Shown here: in pieces, positions 37,542-45,758 of the stretch | How positions within the stretch are numbered: the first letter of the stretch is position 1 | Layout of the letters: every line of letters begins with the position of its first letter | Position numbers and translations under genes: made by a program | Assembly: GCA_026713925.1 (NCBI GenBank) | Contig: JAPONM010000025.1 | Span: 1 to 64,000 of the forward strand | Length of the DNA stretch: 64,000 nt | Origin: Gammaproteobacteria bacterium | GTDB lineage: Bacteria > Pseudomonadota > Gammaproteobacteria > UBA4575 | Reading direction: 5' to 3' | The notes under the pieces: model-generated | Databases searched by the model: none | Told to the model about the DNA's origin: nothing | The model's input: the letters and a program-made list of their open reading frames with translations, nothing else

Positions 37542-37976
37542 ATGAAAGAAATTACATTAAAACAAGCGAATGAAATCATCAATGCCGCCCATCGTGAGGG
37601 ACAGGAGCGGAAATTAGCTCCACTTACAATAGTTGTGCTGGATACCGGAGGTCATATCAGGGCACTATCAAGAGCTGATGGAGCCAGCTTCATGCGCTCA
37701 AAAATCGCCATGGCAAAGGCGTGGGGTGCAATTGGAATGGGATTGCCATCCAGCGCTCTAGATGAGATGGGCAAGCAAAGACCCATGTTCATGAATGCCC
37801 TGATTCATATCGCAGACCAGGGGCTTATGCCAGTGGCGGGTGGTGTTCTGGTACGGGACCACAACAATACTGTGATTGGCTCAGTAGGAATCTCCGGTGA
37901 CCTTTCTGATCAGGATGAGCACTGCGCCATTGTCGGCATCAAGGCCGCAGGATTCAGTACAGATTCAATAAAATAA
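37542..37976 (+). CDS. GlcG/HbpS-family protein (DUF336)
   Basis: This 144-residue single-domain protein begins ITLKQANEIINAAHREG, followed by VVLDTGGHIRALSRADGAS and PVAGGVLVRD, all diagnostic of the GlcG/HbpS fold. Members bind heme or corrinoids, or accompany glycolate oxidase; the function here is open. ATG 37542 has AGGA 8 bases upstream; the frame extends upstream to a GTG at 37500. Confidence 0.93.
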   Translation: MKEITLKQANEIINAAHREGQERKLAPLTIVVLDTGGHIRALSRADGASFMRSKIAMAKAWGAIGMGLPSSALDEMGKQRPMFMNALIHIADQGLMPVAGGVLVRDHNNTVIGSVGISGDLSDQDEHCAIVGIKAAGFSTDSIK

Positions 37977-38160
37977 TGCAAGATAGTTGATTGCTCAGTC
38001 AGACCTCATCATCGGTTTCTTCTGAGAACAAACTAGCTAATACCTATATCAAGACAATAAAGTAGCAAGCTTGTCGTTTTCATACTGAAATGTGTGGCCA
38101 AGCAACTCAGTCTTCGTATCAAAATTATTCTACTTTTAACTGCACATTTTGGGAGTGAAA

Positions 38161-39345
38161 ATGATCAAGCCTCATGGGTCGGATGTCCTAAAACCTTTAT
38201 ATGTAGCGGATGAAGTGCAACGCAAGCAGCTTGAGCAGGAAGCACAAAACCTGCCCCAAGTGCTATTAAATTCTGCAGCAGCCTGCAATGTCGTTATGCT
38301 TGCTGCAGGATATTTTACACCCCTGCAAGGGTTCATGAATGCCACAGATTCAATTTCCGTTGCCGAATCCATGCATACCAGTAGTGGTCTGTTCTGGCCA
38401 GTTCCAATACTAAACCTTGTACATGATGCCCCGCTTATTGAACCTGGTTCACGCATCGCATTGAAAGATCCCAACGTCACGGGCTGTCCTGTCATCGCCA
38501 TCCAGAAAGTCGAAGCTGTGGAAGAGCTCAGCCAGGAGCAAGTTAAGGTCATAATAGAAAATACTTACCGCACCACAGACCATGAGCACCCAGGTGTAGC
38601 TACTTTCCTGTCTCTAGGAAATGTAGTTATTTCAGGCCCTATACAGGCTTTGAATTACAGTTATTTCAGGGATGAATTCCCAAACACATTTCGTACGGCA
38701 GTGGAGATAAGAAATGAAATAGCCGAACACGGCTGGCAGGTCGTTGTCGGTTTTCAGACACGAAATCCCATGCACCGTGCACATGAAGAGTTATGCAAAA
38801 TGGCACAACAAGACACAGGCGCTGAAGGGATACTCATTCATATGCTGCTGGGCAAGCTAAAGCCAGGTGATATCCCGGCACCTGTACGGGATGATGCAAT
38901 TCGCAAAATGGTGGAGCTATATTTTCCTCCCAATAGTGTAATGATTACCGGCTACGGATTTGACATGCTGTATGCTGGTCCACGTGAAGCTGTTTTACAT
39001 GCTGTATTCCGCCAAAACTGTGGTTGCACTCATTTTATAATAGGCCGCGATCATGCAGGCGTGGGCGATTACTATGGTGCTTTTGATGCGCAAACAATTT
39101 TCGATGAGGAAATTCCACCTGGCACACTTGACATCCAGATATTTCATGCCGATCACACAGCCTACTCCAAAAAGTTAAACAAGGTCGTGATGATGCGCGA
39201 TGTGCCAGATCATAAAAAAGAGGATTTCGTGCTGCTGTCTGGAACAAAGGTGCGAGCTATGCTTGCCGCTGGTGAGGAATTGCCTAAAGAATTTGCAAGG
39301 CCAGAGGTTGCAAAGATCCTTATGGACTATTACCAAAGCTTGTAA
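38161..39345 (+). CDS. sat: Sulfate adenylyltransferase (ATP sulfurylase, Sat type)
   Basis: This homo-oligomeric ATP sulfurylase interconverts sulfate plus ATP with APS plus pyrophosphate. It has 394 residues with the active-site QTRNPMHRAH (199-208) and GRDHAG (about 298), lacks a C-terminal APS-kinase domain, and is unrelated to CysDN. In sulfur oxidisers this type works in reverse with AprAB to yield ATP. Those genes are not in the window, so an assimilatory role remains possible. ATG 38161 has GGGAG about 6 bases upstream. Confidence 0.95.
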   Translation: MIKPHGSDVLKPLYVADEVQRKQLEQEAQNLPQVLLNSAAACNVVMLAAGYFTPLQGFMNATDSISVAESMHTSSGLFWPVPILNLVHDAPLIEPGSRIALKDPNVTGCPVIAIQKVEAVEELSQEQVKVIIENTYRTTDHEHPGVATFLSLGNVVISGPIQALNYSYFRDEFPNTFRTAVEIRNEIAEHGWQVVVGFQTRNPMHRAHEELCKMAQQDTGAEGILIHMLLGKLKPGDIPAPVRDDAIRKMVELYFPPNSVMITGYGFDMLYAGPREAVLHAVFRQNCGCTHFIIGRDHAGVGDYYGAFDAQTIFDEEIPPGTLDIQIFHADHTAYSKKLNKVVMMRDVPDHKKEDFVLLSGTKVRAMLAAGEELPKEFARPEVAKILMDYYQSL

Positions 39346-39385
39346 ACCAGCTTGTATATGTGCATTGTTGTGAATGCATGAAAAT

Positions 39386-40216
39386 CTACTTGCCTGAGGG
39401 CATTTCACCCATGATCAGGCCTGGGTCCAGACGTTGTTGGTGCCAGTTCATGCGCCAGTCCAGATGCGGGCCTGTTACACGGCCCGTCGCCCCTACCAGT
39501 GCAATAGGCTGGCCTTGCTCTACCCGGTCTCCGACATTTACCAGAATCTTGTGCAGATGGAGAAAAGAGGACGACAGATTCTGGCCATGGTCTATCACCA
39601 AGGTGTCCCCTGAAAAGTACATATCCTCAGCGTAGGTCACTAACCCGGGAGCAGGCGCCACAACAGGAGTACCTACCGGTGCGGCAATGTCAATGCCAAA
39701 ATGAGGTTGCCTCGGAAACCCATTCAGGATTCTTTGACTGCCGTATATGCCTGATATCTGGCCATGTACAGGCCAGATAAAACCGGATCTGAAATCCATG
39801 CGATCTTCGTTCACGCTACGTGCTTCTGCAATACTTGCACTCTCCTCGCGGATTCTCTGCATGACCTCCGGGCCAGGATTGACCTGCCTGTCCGGCAGCC
39901 CGTCAATGCGCTGAACGTCGTACTTTCGTGACGCGATTGCAAGAACATGGGTTTCATGCGAACCGTCTTTTGCATATACCGTCAAGTTTGCTTTAGCAGG
40001 ATAGTCACGCCCAAACCCGACAATGAATTCCCCCTCGGCGGAGACACGCACCCAGTGGCCATTGACCTGCACCCTTGAACTAGGCTCAACCTGCCCAAAA
40101 GCCAGGCCACCCTGAACCAGATTTCCCGTGAGAGCCAGTGTATCCTGCTGTGTCCCTGCAGGCAGGGAAATCACCAACAGACAGAAGAAACAAACGGCTT
40201 TGGTCCGGAGATACAT
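39386..40216 (-). CDS. M23-family murein endopeptidase (LytM domain)
   Basis: It has a signal peptide (1-22), an N-terminal beta-rich domain (about 25-95), then a C-terminal LytM domain (145-260). Ligand candidates are His172 and Asp176 (PHFGIDIAAP), His220 and His222 (FLHLHK) and GPHLDW, where the usual HxH is His251 and Asp253. Asp could still bind zinc, and I believe the HLDWR form recurs in close relatives, so activity is not excluded. It is 276 residues, probably periplasmic, cutting peptide cross-links. The gene lies downstream of the four-Cys secreted protein. Confidence 0.92.
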   Translation of the reverse strand: MYLRTKAVCFFCLLVISLPAGTQQDTLALTGNLVQGGLAFGQVEPSSRVQVNGHWVRVSAEGEFIVGFGRDYPAKANLTVYAKDGSHETHVLAIASRKYDVQRIDGLPDRQVNPGPEVMQRIREESASIAEARSVNEDRMDFRSGFIWPVHGQISGIYGSQRILNGFPRQPHFGIDIAAPVGTPVVAPAPGLVTYAEDMYFSGDTLVIDHGQNLSSSFLHLHKILVNVGDRVEQGQPIALVGATGRVTGPHLDWRMNWHQQRLDPGLIMGEMPSGK

Positions 40217-40292
40217 TTATTTGGCCACCAGGAAAAAAAGGATTTCAGCGTTATCTTGTCACAGTTCGATGGATGCGTTAAACACAAGGAAG

Positions 40293-40314
40293 CCGAGGTC
40301 CGGCACTTCCTCGG
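40293..40314 (-). terminator. Terminator after the secreted four-Cys protein
   Basis: On the minus strand CCGAGG and CCTCGG (40314-40309, 40298-40293) form a 6-bp GC stem followed by CTTCCTTGTGTTT. It lies between the stop at 40326 and the start of the M23 gene at 40216. Confidence 0.5.
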
Positions 40315-40325
40315 ACAACCAGGAC

Positions 40326-40739
40326 TCACATGGTTTCCATTACACACTTGTCACGGGCAGTACGGGCCAGGTCAATCGAGTGTTTGTAATATTCACTGAG
40401 ACGATCATAGTTGAGTTCTTCCCTGGTTTTCGAGACGGCTACCACATAGTTGGCAAATTCCTGATCGGAAGGCATATTCTCGCTGATACAATGACAGAAT
40501 TCCTCGTGGCCAATGGCCTTAACACAAGCCATTTTCTTATGCTGGATATGAAGGTTAAACTGCTCCATCACCGTCTTTGGCGTGACCTGGCCGCTGGTTG
40601 CATGCTTGTCCACCAAATGGTCAGCTTCATACCCCTCCAGCGCATCCAGCATTCGCGGCAGATGTTCATCGCCGGCCGCAGTCAAGGATGCAAACACAAG
40701 CAAAGTCATCAATGCGCACAGGAATAGTCTGGGGTACAT
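40326..40739 (-). CDS. Hypothetical secreted protein with four cysteines
   Basis: It has 137 residues. A clear signal peptide (1-22, cleavage near LTAAG) is followed by a helical charged domain with Cys72, Cys82, Cys84 and Cys132, which could form two disulfides or a metal site. The segment CVKAIGHEEFCHCI is the most distinctive. I do not recognise the family. The local DNA is somewhat more GC-rich than the surroundings. Confidence 0.75.
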   Translation of the reverse strand: MYPRLFLCALMTLLVFASLTAAGDEHLPRMLDALEGYEADHLVDKHATSGQVTPKTVMEQFNLHIQHKKMACVKAIGHEEFCHCISENMPSDQEFANYVVAVSKTREELNYDRLSEYYKHSIDLARTARDKCVMETM

Positions 40740-40882
40740 GGGCTACCTTCTGAGAGATGCCCGGATAGCTGTGTTACAGCGGTGAACCGGCCGGGTGTGG
40801 CAAAATGCATCCTGGCAGAAGAGCAGTTTCAACCGCGAACTCAATGAAAACATGACTCCGGGCCATATCTTTTGTACGATAT

Positions 40883-40898
40883 ATGTATTCAGATACAT
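40883..40898. promoter_or_regulatory. Palindrome upstream of the DUF2892 gene
   Basis: ATGTAT (40883-40888), spacer TCAG and ATACAT (40893-40898) form a perfect 6-4-6 dyad about 52 bases before the DUF2892 start. It may be an operator; the cognate regulator is unknown. Confidence 0.3.
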
Positions 40899-40950
40899 GG
40901 TACCTGTTCCGGCTGTGTGATCAAGACATCAACGAATGAGGTAATGAGCG

Positions 40951-41133
40951 ATGACTATAAATATGGGCGACACTGAACGCATGTTTCGAATCCTGATCGG
41001 CCTTCTGTTTATTGGCCTAGCCTTCGCATTGGGCGGAGGATGGTGGTTCGGTTTACTGGGGGCTATACCAGTCCTCACAGGGCTTGTAGGATCATGCCCT
41101 GTTTACATGCCCTTTAGAATATCAACCAATTAA
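40951..41133 (+). CDS. DUF2892 small membrane protein
   Basis: It is 60 residues with two hydrophobic segments (13-28, 31-47) and the motif GLVGSCPVY near the C-terminus, both typical of DUF2892, the YgaP-type membrane domain found alone or fused to rhodanese. It contains the usual N-terminal NMGDTERMFRILIG. GAGG lies upstream of ATG 40951. It may help handle thiosulfate, cyanide or metal, as suggested for YgaP, but evidence is thin. Confidence 0.88.
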   Translation: MTINMGDTERMFRILIGLLFIGLAFALGGGWWFGLLGAIPVLTGLVGSCPVYMPFRISTN

Positions 41134-41201
41134 AACCCCGGGTTCTTCTTGGATACGACCTAGGTATTCGACAAGCTTACTGAAAACTGGCTGCAACCGT
41201 G

Positions 41202-41223
41202 CACTCCCCCAAGCGGGGGAGTG
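41202..41223 (-). terminator. 9-bp GC-rich hairpin
   Basis: CACTCCCCC (41202-41210), loop AAGC and GGGGGAGTG (41215-41223) form a perfect stem 18 bases beyond the stop of the DUF1326 gene. It probably acts as a terminator for that gene on the minus strand and may serve the DUF2892 gene on the other. The following U-tract is weak (TTTT 17 bases on). Confidence 0.55.
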
Positions 41224-41241
41224 TGTGATTTACTTCCCGTG

Positions 41242-41847
41242 TTACGGCCCGTATTGAAATGGAGAGGCCAAACCTGCTTTACCTGACTCGCTCCACTCTA
41301 TGCCGTTATCATTGTAGCTGGCACTCTTGGACTCATGGACGATGACTGGATTGCCGGGTGCCACTGCAAGTGGGTGGTTAGCCACGATCACTGGCTTTCC
41401 ATCTTCCCCTTCCATGGGATACATCTCGTTTTCACCGATACCTTCGATCACCAGGTGTTTCTTGGCATCGGTACTTTCAAAAGAGATTTTTGCCTTCTTT
41501 GCGCTCATTACTTCGCCTACCAGGCTTGCGATTACACTTAAATGGCCACCCCCTTCACCACTCCATAGTGAGCAAATGGCATCAAACTGTGCATCACTGG
41601 CTTCCTCGTCAACATAAAGTGCAAGCCTCCAGTTTCCTTCGGTGAGGTGGCCTGGTGCATGTAACCACACCCCAACCTTGATTCCATCCAAGCTCACATC
41701 ACCACAGTGGCCCTTTTCAATGTGCCAACCAACTATAGCTTCGCAATAACCCTTAGTAGGGTTTTTCAGTAAAATACATGGGCACAAATTATCACATGTA
41801 CAAGACTCGAAATAGTTGCCCTCAACACCCCAGTCCGTTATAGCCAT
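41242..41847 (-). CDS. DUF1326 domain protein
   Basis: It is 201 residues, predicted cytosolic, with an N-terminal Cys cluster: Cys16, Cys18, Cys22 and Cys24 (SCTCDNLCPC), plus Cys35 and Cys48 and nearby His residues. This could bind a soft metal. The family has no established function. In many genomes it is adjacent to DUF2182 membrane proteins; here the DUF2182 gene is divergent, 239 bases away. ATG 41847 has GGGAGG about 7 bases upstream. Confidence 0.92.
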   Translation of the reverse strand: MAITDWGVEGNYFESCTCDNLCPCILLKNPTKGYCEAIVGWHIEKGHCGDVSLDGIKVGVWLHAPGHLTEGNWRLALYVDEEASDAQFDAICSLWSGEGGGHLSVIASLVGEVMSAKKAKISFESTDAKKHLVIEGIGENEMYPMEGEDGKPVIVANHPLAVAPGNPVIVHESKSASYNDNGIEWSESGKAGLASPFQYGP

Positions 41848-41996
41848 TGCATACCTCCCAAGGATGGATATATTAGGTTTGTAAAAACGATAGAATACAC
41901 ATAGTTGCGACTATAGCTCAAAATGGCTATTCTTTAAACACCTACAGGCAGTAAGGCTTGAATACAAACTACGTATAACTTTCCCACTTGTAGAGG

Positions 41997-42018
41997 TTGA
42001 CCTGCTCTAAATTGTCAA
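41997..42018. promoter_or_regulatory. Inverted repeat in the DUF1326/DUF2182 divergent promoter region
   Basis: TTGAC (41997-42001) and GTCAA (42014-42018) are separated by 12 bases, between the divergent genes. Spacing resembles a dimeric regulator site. A TATATT at 42032-42037 might be a -10 for the DUF2182 gene, but the -35 is not convincing. Confidence 0.25.
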
Positions 42019-42086
42019 TCGGTGAAATCTGTATATTTTTAATATTCACAAATTCTGACCATTTGACCTTTCAGGCCTGAATATCC

Positions 42087-42884
42087 ATGAATTCATCTGG
42101 GCTATCTATCTCTGCACTACCCTCCAAAGACAGAGCAATTGTCCTATCCGGGCTAGCTATGGTCGCCGCTATTGGCTGGCTGTACATGTTTTACATGGCT
42201 TGGGCCATGGACAATATGCACTTGGTCGATATGTGGATGCCTCCTCAAGGTGGTACGCGTGCTTGGACATCATGGGACCTTTTCATGCTTTTTATTATGT
42301 GGTTTACCATGATGCTTGCCATGATGACACCTACTGTTGTCCCTATGGTACTGATGTTTACAACAGTTAATAGGCAAAAAAAGCTTAAAGGACAGCCCTA
42401 TGCACCCACATTCGCGTTTTTGTCTGGATACCTAGTGGCCTGGGGCATGTTCAGCCTGTTGGCCAGTGCAGCCCAATGGCTACTGCATGAATATGGCCTG
42501 CTAAACCCGATGATGAATAGTACCAGTTATCTATTGAGTGGCGCAGTCCTCATCCTAGCAGGGGTTTACCAGTGGACCCCTATGAAAGATGCATGTTTAC
42601 ACCAGTGCCGAACTCCACTTGGATTCTTGATGGCAGCATGGAAAGACGGCAGGTTCGGGGCTTTCCAGATGGGTATGCATCATGGTTTGTTCTGTGTGGG
42701 CTGCTGCTGGGCTCTAATGGCTGTTTTGTTTTCCGTAGGTGTCATGAATATACTCTGGGTTGTGTTGATTACGATATTTGTACTGCTTGAAAAAGCATTG
42801 CCATATTCTGCTACCATCACACGAACGATAACCGGAACTGGGTTGATTGTATGGGGGGTTTGCTGGTTAATGCTTTATCCCTGA
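42087..42884 (+). CDS. DUF2182 predicted metal-binding membrane protein
   Basis: It has 265 residues and about six to seven hydrophobic segments. It is Met-rich in the first half (MFYMAWAMDNMHLVDMWM, FMLFIMWFTMMLAMM), with HHGLFCVGCCW (about residues 195-205) carrying His and Cys, and PMKDACLHQCR (about 163-173) with two further Cys. The pattern of Met, His and Cys in membrane segments resembles copper-handling proteins, but no function is established for DUF2182. Its partner DUF1326 is divergent. Confidence 0.92.
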   Translation: MNSSGLSISALPSKDRAIVLSGLAMVAAIGWLYMFYMAWAMDNMHLVDMWMPPQGGTRAWTSWDLFMLFIMWFTMMLAMMTPTVVPMVLMFTTVNRQKKLKGQPYAPTFAFLSGYLVAWGMFSLLASAAQWLLHEYGLLNPMMNSTSYLLSGAVLILAGVYQWTPMKDACLHQCRTPLGFLMAAWKDGRFGAFQMGMHHGLFCVGCCWALMAVLFSVGVMNILWVVLITIFVLLEKALPYSATITRTITGTGLIVWGVCWLMLYP

Positions 42885-42968
42885 TAAACCACTTAGGCCT
42901 ATCCACAAAACTAAAGACAGTTGAGTTTCTAACCCTCAATTTCTCATACCCTATTATACTGGCCTGTA

Positions 42969-43361
42969 ATGTACAAAATTGATCGCTGTCATAATTTTTT
43001 TTCGATGTACATGATCGGACCCATGTTTACTGCCTTACATACCATATTTGAACAGCAATACCAGAAACTTGCTCTTGCGGTAGACGAAACTGCTGAGCAA
43101 ATTCGTGCACTTGGGAAATTGGCTCCTGGCTCCTACAGCAGGTTCGCAGAATCCACCCAGATCGATGAAGAGACTGGTGCACCTGATGCGGAAAACATGA
43201 TCCGACAGATGGTTCTAGAGCAGGAAGCTGCAGTACGAACAGCACGCGAGGTCTTTCCGGTAACTGAACAGGCAACCGACGAACCAACTGCCAATTTGCT
43301 CACAAATCGTATGCAGACGCATGAAATAACAGCCCGGGTGCTGAGGGGCTTACTACAATAA
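42969..43361 (+). pseudogene. Truncated Dps-like ferritin gene
   Basis: Residues from GPMFTALHTIFEQQYQKLALAVDE to the end match the C-terminal three quarters of Dps-type proteins (e.g. ALGKLAPGSYSRFAE, RTAREVFP, RMQTHEITARVLRGLL). The N-terminal helix normally preceding GPMF ends in HNFHWNVT, but here the frame reads HNFFSMYMI over a run of eight T, and the expected first 30-40 residues are missing. The HW His that contributes to the ferroxidase site is lost. A frameshift or small rearrangement is the likely cause. Whether a shortened protein is made is unknown. Confidence 0.75.
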
Positions 43362-43468
43362 ACTGGTAATCCATTTGATACCTCATGGATTTGTCACCTG
43401 ATGCGCCATAGTAGACATAGCACGGCACTTCATGAAGTTAACGACCAATTCATTAAGGAGATTACAAT

Positions 43469-43798
43469 ATGTTTGGATTAGGTGGAAAAAACAAAGATTT
43501 CAAGGCAACAGTAAAAAATACAGGCCAGACATTCGATGTCAAGGGTGGTATTAACCTTTTGCAAGCAGCTAAAAATGCGGGAATTGACTGGCCATGCGAT
43601 TGCAAAGTTGGCTCGTGTGGCACCTGTCGAGCCAAGCTGATTACTGGTAAAGTAAAGGCGCTGACAGATTTCGCATACACTCTTGACGGCGATATGCTTA
43701 AAAACAATTACATTCTAGCTTGTCAGTCCAGACTTAAAACAGATGTTGAGATTGAAGTAGACTTCAACCAGACTGCTATTAACCCGGATTACAAATAA
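43469..43798 (+). CDS. [2Fe-2S] ferredoxin
   Basis: This 109-residue ferredoxin has a beta-grasp fold and Cys45, Cys50, Cys53 and Cys85 as probable cluster ligands (CDCKVGSCGTCRAK and ILACQS), the plant-type C-x4-C-x2-C pattern. Cys43 is extra. AAGGAG lies 8 bases upstream of ATG 43469. It could donate electrons to a P450 or to an oxygenase; no reductase is adjacent. The protein is acidic toward the C-terminus, as usual for electron-transfer ferredoxins. Confidence 0.95.
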   Translation: MFGLGGKNKDFKATVKNTGQTFDVKGGINLLQAAKNAGIDWPCDCKVGSCGTCRAKLITGKVKALTDFAYTLDGDMLKNNYILACQSRLKTDVEIEVDFNQTAINPDYK

Positions 43799-43807
43799 GG
43801 ACAGTTT

Positions 43808-43824
43808 GCCATGTCTAGCATGGC
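43808..43824. terminator. Hairpin after ferredoxin gene
   Basis: GCCATG (43808-43813) and CATGGC (43819-43824) form a 6-bp stem 10 bases after the ferredoxin stop, without a following U-tract. Confidence 0.3.
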
Positions 43825-43864
43825 AAGCACGCCTGACATGCTTTAGGCCTCTGGAAAACAAGAG

Positions 43865-44290
43865 TTGTTTTGGAACAACCTGCAAACTTGGAAGCAAAGC
43901 GCCTACAACACAATGTGGTGTTTGATAGGGTGCGCTATAGGTGATTTCGGGACTATTGCTTATTTCCAGTTCTTCACAACAGGCATCAACCCGCTACTCA
44001 TATTGACCTTGGCTGTCGTTAACGGACTCATCACCAGTGTGATACTGGAAACAATAATTCTAATGCGCAAGGGTATGGTGATCAACACGGCTTTCAGAAC
44101 AGCCATGGGCATGAGTTTTATCTCAATGGTTTCCATGGAAGTCACCATGAACATTACTGACTATTTTCTCACTGGTGGTGCAAAACTTGTCTGGTGGGTT
44201 ATACCTGTCATGCTTGTTGTAGGGTTTCTAACCCCATGGCCGTATAATTACTGGCGCTTGGAGAAGCTTGGCGAGTCCTGCTGCCATTGA
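43865..44290 (+). CDS. DUF4396 membrane protein
   Basis: It is 141 residues with four hydrophobic segments (about 15-34, 42-60, 75-95, 110-128). Family-typical motifs are CLIGCAIGDFG (18-28), SMVSMEVTMNITDYFLTGG and a C-terminal Cys-Cys-His. The only plausible start is TTG 43865, weakly supported by GGAAAA upstream. DUF4396 has no known function. It follows the ferredoxin gene and precedes the LplT-like gene by 6 bases. Confidence 0.85.
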   Translation: MFWNNLQTWKQSAYNTMWCLIGCAIGDFGTIAYFQFFTTGINPLLILTLAVVNGLITSVILETIILMRKGMVINTAFRTAMGMSFISMVSMEVTMNITDYFLTGGAKLVWWVIPVMLVVGFLTPWPYNYWRLEKLGESCCH

Positions 44291-44296
44291 AATATC

Positions 44297-45661
44297 TTGT
44301 CTACCGATAATAAACTGAATTCAAAAAATCAGCTTCAACTGCTGAAAGAAAAACGTTTTGGCCCTTTTTTCCTTACCCAGTTCTTTGGCGCCTTCAACGA
44401 TAATGTATTTAAAAATGCACTAATTATACTTGTAGCTTTTCAAAGCAGTTATTCAGGTTCTGAGGCTTCAAACAACATAATCAATCTAGCAGCAATCCTA
44501 TTCATTTTGCCGTTTTTCCTTTTTTCTGCAACTGCCGGTCAAATTGCAGATCGCTTTGAAAAAGCAGCACTGATAAGAAAAATTAAATTGGGTGAAATAG
44601 GCATTATGCTGTTCGCTGCAATAGGGTTTTACCTCAACAATATTCCTTTTCTATTGCTCGTCCTATTCCTTATGGGTTCTCAATCTTCATTCTTCGGCCC
44701 AATCAAGTACTCCATTATCCCAGAACACCTAAAAAAAGAGGAACTGATCGGAGGCAATGCATTGGTAGAATCTGGAACATTCATGGCAATTTTGCTAGGT
44801 ACGATTTTTGGTGGATTTCTGGTGGGAATTTCTTCCGATTCAAGAATATTGGTATCATGCACTGTAATTGCTCTGGCTAGCTTGGGCTATATAAGTTCTC
44901 TAAACATACCCTTATCTTCTGCCGTTGATCCGATGATCAAAATACGGTGGAACCCATTTACCGAAACATTTCGCAACATAAAGTTACTAAGGGAAAATAG
45001 AACTGTTTTTTTCTCCATATTGGGCATTGCATGGTTTTGGTTTCTAGGTGCAACCTATATCACTCAGCTACCGAATTTCACACATCTTGCTCTCGGTGCC
45101 GATGCACAAGTCGTTACTTTATTTCTGGCCTTGTTTTGTATAGGCATTGGGTTGGGCTCACTGCTTTGTGAAAAACTATCCAACCATACAATTGAGTTAG
45201 GCCTAGTACCAATCGGCTCTATGGGCCTTTCTCTTTTTGGTGTTGACGTTTTTTTTGCAGCTACCTTACATACATCCAGCGAACTTCTCAGCCTGCAAGA
45301 GTTTATTCAAATAAAATCAAACTGGCGTCTTTGCATTGACATGTTATTTATAGGTGCATTCGGTGGTATTTACATTGTTCCGTTATACGCACTGATTCAG
45401 GCCCGTACCAATCCGCAAAGGCGCGCACGAGTTATTGCAGGAAATAATATTTTAAATGCAGTAGCAATTGCTGCCGCTTCTATTTACGCTATGGTACTGC
45501 TCAATGCAGACTTGAATATCCCCCAGCTTTTCCTGATAGCAGCAATACTAAATGCAGTCTTCGCACTTTATCTTTTTGTACAAGTCCCTGAGTTTATTAC
45601 GCGTTTCGTTGCTTGGGTCCTGACTCATCTGGCGTACCGTGTAAAAAAAAATACACCTTGA
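44297..45661 (+). CDS. MFS transporter, LplT-like
   Basis: It has 454 residues and 10-12 hydrophobic segments, with the N-terminal FFLTQFFGAFNDNVFKNAL typical of the lysophospholipid transporter LplT and the fused LplT-Aas proteins. No acyltransferase domain follows, so this is the stand-alone form. It may flip lysophospholipids for re-acylation; drug efflux is the alternative. TTG start, 6 bases after the DUF4396 stop. Confidence 0.88.
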   Translation: MSTDNKLNSKNQLQLLKEKRFGPFFLTQFFGAFNDNVFKNALIILVAFQSSYSGSEASNNIINLAAILFILPFFLFSATAGQIADRFEKAALIRKIKLGEIGIMLFAAIGFYLNNIPFLLLVLFLMGSQSSFFGPIKYSIIPEHLKKEELIGGNALVESGTFMAILLGTIFGGFLVGISSDSRILVSCTVIALASLGYISSLNIPLSSAVDPMIKIRWNPFTETFRNIKLLRENRTVFFSILGIAWFWFLGATYITQLPNFTHLALGADAQVVTLFLALFCIGIGLGSLLCEKLSNHTIELGLVPIGSMGLSLFGVDVFFAATLHTSSELLSLQEFIQIKSNWRLCIDMLFIGAFGGIYIVPLYALIQARTNPQRRARVIAGNNILNAVAIAAASIYAMVLLNADLNIPQLFLIAAILNAVFALYLFVQVPEFITRFVAWVLTHLAYRVKKNTP

Positions 45662-45758
45662 AAACATTGGATTGGATACAGCAGACCCTACACTTCTCTA
45701 CGCCCATCCACCATGAATAATTTTCTAGCCATACGTCAGGTGCCATTTCCACATCCTT

